Source: Phoronis australis (taxonomy: Eukaryota; Phoronida; Phoronidae). From it: DNA of 64,000 nt. The notes below the pieces were generated by a model. The model ran no database searches. It had not been told where the DNA came from and saw only the letters and a list, made by a program, of their open reading frames with translations. The position numbers were made by a program, and so were the translations under genes. This document shows, in pieces, positions 45,094 through 56,000 of this stretch (position 1 is its first letter; each line of letters opens with the position of its first letter). The stretch spans positions 1,735-65,734 of the forward strand of contig NMRA01001019.1 in the NCBI GenBank assembly GCA_002633005.1. The letters are read 5' to 3'.

Positions 45094-46120
45094 TCACAAC
45101 ACAAGCAGTCTTTCACTTACTTGAGTGTTTACATAACGACCAGTTTCTAAGTGCAATGGGAGATTTCCTGCTCTAAGCTGAGCCAAAAGAGATCGCTCGG
45201 AACGGTATAAATTAAGCTTCCCATACGGTTCAGTTAAAAACTCGTGCTGAAATAAAATGTAGGGTCTTAGCTCGGGTTTTGTTACAACAGACTCAGCCAA
45301 GACATGTTTCGAGTATTCAGATCTACTATGTTACAAGTAGGCAAATTTTGAAAACAGGATTGCATGCCAGTTATGTTAAACAAATTTTTGATTCAGTCTA
45401 TCCAACCATTTCGACCAACAGAATAGTCCCATAGAAATACCTTCTTCAGTAACCTATCACCACTTTTGGTCACTAGTTTGTTCCTAAGACACAACATATT
45501 CAATTTAAATCTATTTTCGGTGGAGTCCCACCTCATATCGTCACTAACAGCATGAATGGTTGTAAATCGGTTGACTCCGAGATAAAAACGCATAGCTTTG
45601 TTTTGAATATTTTTATCATTGCCAAAGTTTTGTAACCCCAAACAGATGACCCGTAATCTAAAATTGGTAACACACACAAGTTAAATAATGTTTTAAACGT
45701 TTTGAATCCTAGATTCTTCCTATCACGGAATGTTAAGCACATCTTCCCTAACGCTCTACCAGAAGCTTCAGATAACGTATTCAAATTTTCTTTGAAGTCA
45801 AGGTGTTGATCCAGAATACAGCCTAAATATTTGTATGAGGATTTATAACTAATGGCAATGTTAAAAATAAATTCAATATTGCTTCTAGGAATAGACTTAG
45901 CTCGAAAATGGACAACATTAGTTTTTACCATGTTTACAACCATCATTCTCTTTTTAAACCTTCAAAATGTCTTGCATGTCAGTTTTATTCTCAGACAAAA
46001 GTGCAATATCGTCGGCATAAAGAAGCACTGAAATATTCATTGTTCGGGCCACATTTGACACCTTTACCCAGGTTTTTAATATCCAGAGCTAAGTCATTTA
46101 TAATCATTTTAACATAAATT
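45094..46120 (-). pseudogene. LINE reverse transcriptase, C-terminal half
   Basis: INDLALDIKNLGKGVKCG leads into the YADD box (about 46006-46019), then VVNMVKTNVVHFRAKS, YKYLGCILDQHLDF, LPILDYGSSVWGY and the thumb. Frames 45946-45533, 45677-45393 and 45300-45094 are separated by frameshifts. It is close in layout to the LINE of intron 6 and probably from the same clade. Confidence 0.75.
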
Positions 46121-46259
46121 TCTTCATTAAATGTCACATTATTACTAAATTTTACAAGGATATTGGAGGTGTTATATTTACGTTTTTCCGAAAGAGTATC
46201 TGAATCTTAAGGTCTGTCGATACCAGATGAACATACACCAGGCGAGGATATTTTAAACT

Positions 46260-46919
46260 TTAAAACAAAAACAGAATGATCTGGTGCTTTACATCTTGGC
46301 CTAATCAAGGCGTGGATATCTAACATATCAATAATATCAGAAGTCTTAGTTACTGAAAACGATACATAAGTCTTCAAATTATTTTGGTCAGTTAAAATAT
46401 AATCTACAACAGCATTTCCTCTGGACTAATTCTGCGATTAACAATAGCCAATTTCGAGTCTTTCACAAGTCAATTAAAGCATCACCAAATCGATTGGTTT
46501 GAAAATCTATGATTTGTCTTGGGCCTACATCGTTAATATCTTGAATAAAATCTAGCTTGTTGCCTGTTCTTGCGTTAAAGTCCCCACAAATGAAGAAATT
46601 GTCAACATCACTTAAGTTATACAATTGGTTAATGAGATGAGAATAAATGTCATCAAATGTTCTTACTTCTGTTCAAAACTCTCGGGAGGAATGTAGCATG
46701 TATAAATTACAAAACAACTTTAGCTCCCAGAATGCCACCATCAAAGACCTTGTCAATAACACTTACATCAAATTTATCAAACATACTGTGTTTTATAAGC
46801 ATACCAACACCCCCAGAACCTCTGGGAGTTTTAATGAGCAAATTTTCACGGTTGCAAACAAGAAATCGGTATCCTTCCTTCGACTTGGATGATATCGTTA
46901 GAACATAAATGTGTCTCAT
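46260..46919 (-). pseudogene. LINE apurinic-type endonuclease domain, broken
   Basis: Order on minus: EGYRFLVCNRENL, RGSGGVGMLIKHSMF, then after a frameshift ICGDFNARTG (about 46563-46592), the catalytic D-N motif of APE-type endonucleases, GDALIDL, and PDHSVFVLKFKI with the conserved C-terminal D-H near 46290. Stops and frameshifts rule out activity. Confidence 0.75.
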
Positions 46920-47276
46920 TCAGGGAAACAACATCACAGTTAAATTGGTAAATCGCTAGTTTTTGCAAAGCATTATTGTGAACCGACCACCCATTGATTT
47001 TCCAATGAGCAATGGAGAATTCGAACGAACTGGGCTGGGGGACCTATTCCGCATCTCTGGGAGTAGAGACGATATGCTATAAAACTGTTTTGCCCTGGTT
47101 TGACTTGAACTCGTTTGGATGTCGTGTGTTCGGTTACCCTCGTTACCATGGTTACCCTCGTTATTGGCTTCCCCACTTGTCTTCTGCTGTTGTTGCTGCT
47201 GATCTTTTTTATAATTCTACCGCTCCCGGTTACACGAAACTCATTACCGTTGGGCATGGACCTCAAAAGTGTATTA

Positions 47277-47496
47277 AAGTTCAACTCAATAAGTCTATCT
47301 GTATGCGATTTGTGTATTTAAGTTCAACTCAATAAGTCTATCTGTATGCGATTTGTGTATTTAAGTTTAACTCAATAAGTCTATCTGTATGCGATTTGTG
47401 TATCAAAGTTCAACTCAATAAGTCTATCTGTATGCGATTTGTGTATCTAAGTTCAACTCAATAAGTCTATCTGTATGCGATTTGTGTATTTAAGTT
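47277..47496 (-). repeat. 43-base tandem repeat, five units to an N
   Basis: AAGTTCAACTCAATAAGTCT repeats at 47277, 47320, 47363, 47406 and 47449, exactly 43 bases apart, and is cut by the N at 47497. The second version of this LINE region (near 47977) has a single unit, so the unit is part of the element and was expanded in one version. The period is not a multiple of three, so expansion breaks the reading frame. Confidence 0.9.
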
Positions 47497-48584
47497 NAAA
47501 CATACTGTGTTTTATAAGCATACCAACACCCCCAGAACCTCTGGGAGTTTTAATGAGCAAATTTTCACGGTTGCAAACAAGAAATCGGTATCCTTCCTTC
47601 GACTTGGATGATATCGTTAGAACATAAATGTGTCTCATTCAGGGAAACAACATCACAGTTAAATTGGTAAATCGCTAGTTTTCGCAAAGCATTATTGTGA
47701 ACCGACCACCCATTGATTTTCCAATAAGCAATGGAGAATTCGAACGAACTGGGCTGGGGGACCTATTCCGCATCTCTGGGAGTAGAGACGATATGCTATA
47801 TAACTGTTTTGCCTTGGTTTGACTTGAACTCGTTTGGATGTCGTGTGTTTGGTTACCCTCATTATTGGCTTCCCCACTTGTCTTTTGCTGTTGTTGCTGC
47901 TGATCTTTTATAATTCTACCGCTCCCGGTTACACGAAACTCATTACCGTTGAGCATGGACCTCAAAAGTGTATCAAAGTTCAACTCAATAAGTCTATCTG
48001 TATGCGATTTGCTGCCACGTAGATGTACCTATTTCGGGAACTAAAATACTTTGGATTTCATGCGCCTGCGAAATTGCCCGCATGCTTTACGAACACTGAA
48101 AAATGAGAACGTTATTGCATTTTAAAAAATATGGAGTGGGAATATTGATGAATTATTAACCACGATACATTCGTCAAATCCATGTCAAGGTCGCATCATT
48201 TCACAGCGCGACTAAAAGTTTAGGGCCGCTGCACTTGAACCTCGTCCATCGGAACCACGGACACGACGGGTTAGCACCCTGTCCCTGCCAGTCTTCACAA
48301 AGTCAGCGAACCCAATTCAGTCTTCTTAAACTTAAAAATGTTGGTCGCCGCAGCCCTGACCCGTGCCCCAGATGTTGTCCATGCTTGAGAATGAGTCGCT
48401 AGTTAGATTCAAGATTCACGATTGGTAATGATTGGAATCGAGCTCATTTGTAAACAATGAAATCAATTTATTAAGAACTAGTCGACTTTTGCACACCCTT
48501 AAATGATTACTAAGCGGATACAAATAGAATAATTTATTCATGTATGTTACGACTCATTAGCACACATTCAGGGTAATGAACTGT

Positions 48585-48655
48585 TTGGCTTAGTGGTTTC
48601 AGGTCGGAACTCCTGTTTGGGAGACCTGAGTTTGAATCCTGGCATTGCACAAAGG
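48585..48655 (+). repeat. tRNA-like SINE head
   Basis: TGGCTTAGTGG fits a Pol III A box and, 40 bases on, GAGTTTGAATCCTGGC fits a B box. Between them is a possible stem GAACTCCTGTTTGGGAGAC. The acceptor ends do not pair well, so it is more likely a tRNA-derived SINE fragment than a working tRNA gene. Confidence 0.4.
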
Positions 48656-49390
48656 TGTCTCCTACTCCTCTGAGCTCGGTTTTACTATTGAATATGTGCA
48701 AGGGTGTCAGTTAGAGCCTGGATATAATGCAAAAGCGAAACAAATAACTGTCGGAATTCTGGTTTTGGAATTGTGCACATTCGAAGTAGTGAACTTTCGA
48801 AGGTAGCGAACCTTCGCGGTAGTGAACCTTCGGAATTGTGGCATCTAATCTTGGAAATCTTTTCCGTCAAGTTGGTTACTCGTATAAAGTCTGTGAGGCT
48901 GTGCACCATTGAAACTATTGACAAGAAAAGTCCATCTCCATTGACCAAAGTTTTTATTGGGTCTATATTTACTTTTCCTCAAAAATGTGAACGGAACGTG
49001 ATTTTCGGTGTTTTCTCAGAGCAAACAAACACGATTATAGTTCGTGGGCGCACCCAAGGGGGGCTCGAACAAGCCCCCCAATTTGGCGAATTAGTCAAAA
49101 AGGTCCGGCTCAGTGAAGCAAAAAGTCCTACTAAACGAGAGACATAAGTTCACAAAATCCACGGGAAGTCGGCGCGGATGCACAATTCATGAACCTAGTG
49201 GAGACCTTTGAACCAGAAGCAAATACAAAATTATTACTAAATTGGTTATCAATGTAGTTAGTAGTACTTGTAGCTGCAACAATTTTGTTGTTTTCCGTCT
49301 GTATCCTATCGTTAACGGATGGGCTGGGGCTGGATCTTTTCCGCGGAGGGGGGTTCGTTCGAAACCCTCGAACCCCTGGCTACGGGTCTG

Positions 49391-49979
49391 CCCTGACCAT
49401 AACACGTAACTATTCTTAAGCATTTTAAGAAAAGTTTGTACACCGACGTTCGCTCAATTTAATCATTGCATGTGATATGTGTGTCTTTCATATGATCTCA
49501 TGGCAACACCACAATTATTTGCACATTGCTTTCCTCTTTTTATTTAAAGTGTTTGCACTTAATTTAGATACTGTTTTTAATGTTATCATTATCGTTTTCA
49601 TGTAACATGTCCTGCTTTGCCATATAAAATTAATTGTAGAATATTACTATTTCATATTCATGTCCTTTGAGTTGTTTATACCATTGTTCATTACCATGTC
49701 TATTGTATGTATTTTTGTGAAGACTATTTGGAAGATAACCTTTGTGCCTTAAGATGGTGTATCAGCTGCTTTTATCATCAATAATTATTGTTTATATCGG
49801 TGAATAAAAAACGACAGTCACTTGTTTTCTTAGGTGATAAAGTCCTAGTGTTGCATAGTTGTACGCTTTTGCAAGCAAATAGAATTAACTATAAGCCCAC
49901 ATGTGACAGTATTTCAATACCTATAACATTTGATACAATCTTGTTGTTATAGTCTGCCCCTGTTGCATAAGTTAACACG
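49391..49979 (+). other. Proximal upstream flank of copy 2
   Basis: Continues the duplicated flank after the 5.1 kb insertion and aligns with 3717-4302 up to the start codon. The insertion therefore separates the proximal 590 bases from the distal flank and its X-box-like sites, now more than 8 kb away. Confidence 0.6.
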
Positions 49980-50063
49980 ATGAGTTCCTACAACAAGCTT
50001 GTGAAATACGTGGCACCGGCCTGGTCATCTAAACTCGCAAATACTCCCACACATAGGGTTGAG
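49980..50063 (+). CDS. Copy 2 exon 1 (start codon)
   Basis: Same 28-codon length as copy 1 with changes E11V, I22T and S24T. Donor GTGAGT, phase 0. Confidence 0.88.
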
Positions 50064-53000
50064 GTGAGTTCAACGGTTTCCAGTTTAGAAGAATCTCCTT
50101 ACTATCTGGTGGCTTTCACAACATTTAGAGGCTCTGTACAGGTTGAAGTTACGTCAGCTTATCAGTCCTGCCTATTGGAGAGCAGGGTCTTGTGAAACTA
50201 TTTAAATAAAAATCACGTAAGTGCTCCAAAGATTTCATTAAAATTCGGGTACAATCGTGTCCATTGCTCAAGTGATATTGACTGCATTTGGTTGACATAG
50301 CGGTTCCGCCAGGACAAGAGGCATCTGATTGGCCTGCAAGCGGGAAGTCGCCATCGAGAACGAATCAAATGTCTTAGCCTCCAGACCTGGTGTAAGCGCC
50401 GATGACAGTCAAATGCAGCCTATGATTACTGCTTAAGGTTTCATACTTTTTATTACAGTAACTTGTACTTCAGTTCTGAAAGTTAAATCTCCTTCACATA
50501 CACCTTTTTCCAGTTTTGGTGTTGTTGGTCTACTCGCTTTAAATATTTGAAAAGCTAAGTTTCGACTTGGCTCATTTTGTTCCTGGCATAGGTAGAAGTG
50601 ATCTCCTCTTTACTTGGGAAGAACCCACAGTTGGTTAGTGCTAAAGCAATGCTCGACTCATCAAATGTCACGCGATGTCAAGTCAACTTTATTTAATACG
50701 TGACATCTATATGTGGTGTTATTAAATTAAATTATTCCTTGTCTAAATTAAATAATGTTTTATATATAAACAAAGGAAATCCTGAAAAGCTACCAAATGT
50801 TTTGAAATTATTTTAAATAGTATTTACGGGTAATTCATTATCGAACTATATCATTCAACGCCAAAAGTACCATAAATGCTTCTGATTTGCGCCTGACTCA
50901 TTTTGTTACCTTGTTTTCAAACAATAAAGAAACTGTCAGCTTTTCCGATGCTCAGAAAGGACCTTTGACAGGGATAAGAAACAATATGAGACTTGAAAAA
51001 GGGTCTAATCCGAGATGATTTTCGACAAGAGACGAGCTCAGTACACTTTCGTGAAATATTTTTTCAATTACAGCTAGCTTTATCCAATACACCAATTCAC
51101 TCATGGTACGACAATTTACCCGGTGGTTTCTCCGTTTCCATAAAGAGAGATGACTTGACAGGATGCACGCTGACGGGAAACAAGGTATTGTTAAATGTGA
51201 TATTGTGTGCACCAAGACGGATTGAAACCCATGATCTCAACGGTAACAGTCTGGCATTTTGCTACCACAGCTAAAGCTGATTTTAAATGTAATTTAACTG
51301 AAACGTTCACTGGCCTGGATTGTAGTTAATTTTACCAAACAGCTGGAAGTCAGGTTTGGTATTGGCAATTTATAAAAAATAATAAAGAACAACGTTTTTT
51401 TTCTGTTTTATACCTCTGATCAAAGTTAAGAGCTTCAGGAAGCCTATCCTGTCTTACTATAAATTCAAAATTACATCTTTCAGCTCTAAAGGCAATTGCG
51501 TCCCTTTAACAGTTGAAGCAACCGTAGACGCCATTTTTCAAAACACGCATCTTGAAACTAACCTTTTTCAAAATCAGCTGAAAACTTTAATTATGACGTC
51601 AACCTTAACTGCCATCGGCTTTATTTTGGGTTTTGTTATACTTGTAAGAAAGTCTGCTATTAATCGTTCAGTACATCATGGAGTGTGGCGTTTACCGTGC
51701 ATGTGAAATACAATTCCCGGGTCACTTCTCAGATATTAAAACTGCATTTCCTCCTGTTGACCTGCCAGATTAAAACAAAACTAGGTCACTTACCCTACAG
51801 TATGAATGTTGAAAATTCCCTTGCTCTGGTAGGATTTGATTTTGATTTGTTGCCACGAAGAACATTAAAAATATTTACGAGTAAAAAACGTTTCGTAAAA
51901 TCATAACCGCTGTCCATCTCTTCAAGTATTTGAACCTTCAGTTAAATCTTAGGTTACCCCTAAAGTCTAGTTGAATCTCGTTGCAAGTAATGCGGTCCTG
52001 TCAAGAAAATTTTAGCTCCAATTTGATTGGATCAATGAGTATATTTCTTGATTTCAGGTTATAGGGTAAGTGGAATAGAAATATAAGTCTTTAAAATGTT
52101 CCTCGATTTCGGGATGATAATTTCGTATATGGAAGACATTACTTTCGTAATTTCTGTGGTCTTGAACACCTCACGTATATCCGTAGGCTTAAATACATGG
52201 GTCCTCTTTTTGATTTGGGCATGCGTAGCACATGCTCACTGGGATGATAAAGAACTAGTTCTAGTGAATGAACTAATTTTTGCATTGCAATTTAAGGTGC
52301 CCATAATAAAATGCAGATTTCTCCTAAAGTTACGAGTAAATGGCAAAACACCATTTGATAAGAAATAGTGACTAACACTCAATTCTATCAATAAATCATA
52401 CAATGGTTAGTAAATTGCAAATTAAATTAAGACACCTTCTAATGGTTTAAGACCGCTAACAAGAAAGTTTTCTTTACATAAAAAAAGAAATGAAAAAACA
52501 AAAAAAAATCACTAAGAGTACATAAAGTATGCAAAAAAGATGGGCAAAATTATGATGCTTAACAAAACAAAGTGAAGTAACGACCGACACACAAGAAGCC
52601 AGGACGTTGAATACCCCTGGGTCTTTGGAATATAAGTTTCTAGATACTATTACATGTGAAGCAGCTAGAAATTATTGATATGATTGTTCTGAAACATCCT
52701 CGACCCACGACTCCCTGCACCGACAACCCCCTCGACCTACCACTTACAATACACAAAGCTCGGTTCGGCTCCGTGAGGATATCTGCTCACCTTCAGCTTT
52801 TCTGGGTCTGGCTGGTAATAGAAACATTATTACGTATTTTTGCAATTAAGAGATATATAAAAAACACGCGACCAACTCAAATCAAAGACGGTCAACGTTA
52901 CAAAAGTCGTTCTCGCAGAGTGGAATCGTAACCTCTCCACTGAATGGCAGATCCAAGCTGTTTTTAAGAAAGTGCCAGGAACCCACGAATATGTAATTTC

Positions 53001-56000
53001 TTCAGTACATACAATTTGAAAAAACATACTGTTAACTAAAAAAACATCTCAAAGTTACATGGCGTATATTGTAGATGTGGATACGACTGAAACCAAATAA
53101 CTAAAATGTGAAATTATGTTCCGTGTGTATGTGTACTTACAGCGATGATATTTGTCTCAATAGTTGTCAGGCTTCTATGCAGTCTCACGTCTTGTGGCCC
53201 TTCCTTCTTGACAGCTGAACCAGTGTCCCTTTCTTCCGTCGTATACTATCTAGTTGAAGGCATACCTTGATGTCGTCAGATGGCGTCCTGGACTTGTTTC
53301 GTCCCTAAACCGTAACGGTCTCCACTGGTGGCTCCACAGTGGTGGCCAACTCACTATGCATCACCGGGGCCTCCGGCGTCACTCCGGCGGTCCCACAGCC
53401 AACACCCGGTCTTCTCATTGTAGCTATCTTTCCTCTGCCTGGCACACCGAGCTTCTCCACCAACAATCATACAGATGTTGCAGGAAACCCTCTAATTCCC
53501 ACCTCTACAGGAAACAACCAAATCCGCCAACTTCAAGCTCCGCTTCTTTCCGCCAGCTTGCTGTACTTTGATAACTTCCTCTCTTGCGCCTCTTCGCATC
53601 CTTCCTCCTATGGGACGTAAGCTCTGTAATGACAATACGCTGATGAGTATCCGAACAAAACATCATGTCAGGCCGAGCGTTATTTCCACAATACCTGGGA
53701 GCTCAAGGTTTCTTTCCAGATGTACTCTCATCTCCCAGCTTACTGCATCAAGGATGCAGGGCTGCTGACGTGACTTCTTCCCTAGCTCACCTGCTCTGAC
53801 GAATTGGATGTGTTGGCTACTTGCCCTGGGCTTAGTCGCTCTTGTATTGCGCTCTTCAGTTACGATGTCTGCAGGGTTTTCAGTACTTGGTCGTGACGCC
53901 ATCTGCATCGGTCCTGCTGAAGCGCAATGGTACACCCTTATAGGATGTGGGCCAATGTACCTCTTCCTCTACACAGCTAGCAGTTGAATCGTCCACTAGG
54001 CCCCAGCATAGAAGGTTTGTAGGGGATGGTAACACGTCGTAGACAGAACGAAGCAGAAACTGAATGCGCATCGGCTCCATCCTCCACAAGTCTGTATGGA
54101 AGGTTCCACTTGGTTCAGGCTCCTTGGTGGCTCAGTTAGACTGCCTTAGGTTTCCGCGTTTCCTCCACTGATGACCTCACCTCAGCTTGGACCATCTCCC
54201 TCTCCCTGTCTCCACAGCTAGTCGAAACTGGGATGTACCCAACCCTTGTCGTAGTACACAAGTGCTACCAATGATATCTATGATCTGTAGCAAGCTCTCT
54301 GCCTGGCTCACAGATGTGTCCGCTGACCACAGTCTCGTCATGACACCTGTTTCCCTCACCTTCGGATCTCTGGAGAGGCGTAAGGTAAGTACCAGCTCTC
54401 ACTTTGCTACTTTAAGTTCCTCTGTATTTAAAGATATTGGAAGTTAAAGCTCTGCGGTTCTACTATGAATACCAATCAGTGTGGAGCTTTGGGGGCCTCC
54501 GAACCACTTCCTCAGCCATTTGTTGCTCTCCCTAGGCTCTCCACTGCCGATATGGGGATGTCGTACAACATACGTCCTCACATTGCACGAGGTAACAGTC
54601 CAAGCTGGTAGATCCAGACCGTGTACTTGCCAGAATGACCCAACTTTTCTATCCTGTTCAACCACTCTATAGATGGGTCTCCATCTGCTTGATGTTGTTC
54701 TTATCGCACAAGATTTCATCGTACCATTTGCCTAGGCTCTTGATGGAGTTGTTAATCAGTGCTGGAATGTCTTCGCCTTGAATGGTTAAGGAGAATCTTT
54801 TAACCTCGTTCCCGCCTCTCATCATCAGGAGTCTCGACTTCCTAAGCTTGAATTTCATGCGATCCCATCTTGCAACATCATCTAGTGCTGTCAATAACCA
54901 CCGATATTGCACATGCGTCACCGCCGTTACTGTCAAATCGTTCATAAATGCTCTGATTACAGGTACCACGATACCGTACTATTTTCCTAAGTTTAGTAGA
55001 ACAGGATCATTGGTAATTGCTCGTGGAACTATTTCCATGACAACGATAGCACGCTCACAATCCGCCATTTCAGATCATGTTCTTACGCCGCTTTCTGTTT
55101 TTAACCACTTATCTTGAGCCAGAGCAGATCGTGTATTTAAGTCTTATGGTCAAGTCACTAACCGTCATGATAAGATTATGAAATGTGTGGTCGTGGGGTG
55201 TGGGGGGTCGAGAGGGTTTTAGAACAATTTGTTAGAAATATGATAAATTGGAACGTAGCTACTACTTATGAAATTGCTTAAAAACCTGGAGAATACTTGT
55301 AGAGAGTGGGTTTTTATTCAACTTAGAGCAGAGATTCGTATTTCGTTGCATACTATGAACTCACTCGACTATTTTCGTAGCCACAGTTTCACTTGAAAGT
55401 GAGCATTATAGCCGTTTCTGCAAACATCAGTCAGACATTGGGCGAGCTTATGAGAATGACTTGTCGCATGAAAGCAAATAACGTTCACCAACCCGGAAAA
55501 TTTTGAGGCTCCGAAAATATCGAAGGAATGTTTCATATCTGCGCATGTGCGAACTTCAAGCAAAACAGGAAGTCGTTTGACTCTTGGACAGGAGAAAGAG
55601 ATAATGTTACGATAAGGAGACAGACTAAAGATTTAAAATGACCGTCGTGGATGACTTTTGAGACCAGCTACATGTAGGAAGAAGCCAGTGCTGTATGATG
55701 ATTGCTCAGATCGCTCATGCGCATATATGAAACAACTCATAGGAATAATGTGAGGCTATGAAAATATCTTAGTTGTTTTGGATGATATTTACTCAATGAA
55801 ATGCCATTGTCTATCTCCGGGAGGCAACCGTAATGCTCGATCGATTCAGCTAGGAAATATGGATGACTGACTGGAAGCCACCATGCCTGAACTGGTTCAT
55901 CATCAAGAGAATCTAATAATCAACAACTTTGTGCTGGTTGATCAATTGTGTTAGCTGTGAGGGTTGTTCATGTTTACATTGTTAATATGGTGGCGGCATA

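Larger units (their letters stand above)
44748..48030 (-). mobile_element. LINE with endonuclease and reverse transcriptase, internally deleted
   Basis: Read on minus: a frame at 47983-47675 and 47284-46973, endonuclease pieces, then the reverse transcriptase C-terminal half, and a 3' end with a short ATACA-type tail at 44748-44768. The middle of the reverse transcriptase is missing: endonuclease C-terminal residues near 46150 run into INDLALDIK. A 43-base tandem repeat and an N (47497) lie in the 5' part, and the stretch 46783-47297 is repeated at 47498-48012. Confidence 0.7.
44278..49390. mobile_element. 5.1 kb TIR insertion with empty site in copy 1
   Basis: Ends CAGGCCCGTAGCCAG and, reversed, CAGACCCGTAGCCAG are inverted with one mismatch. 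CCCTA lies outside the left end and CCCTG outside the right. The paralogous flank at 3717-3721 reads CTCCCTGACCATA without interruption, so the boundaries are fixed by an empty site. Inside are a LINE, a tRNA-like repeat and other repeats, but no transposase was recognised. It may be a composite that grew by nested insertion. Confidence 0.6.

Noticed and set aside
46647-47335. Plus-strand frames with Leu-rich stretches
   Set aside because: Antisense to the LINE endonuclease and N-terminal frame.
53254-53620. Plus-strand frames of 93 and 105 codons
   Set aside because: Antisense shadows of the minus-strand reverse transcriptase C-terminal region.
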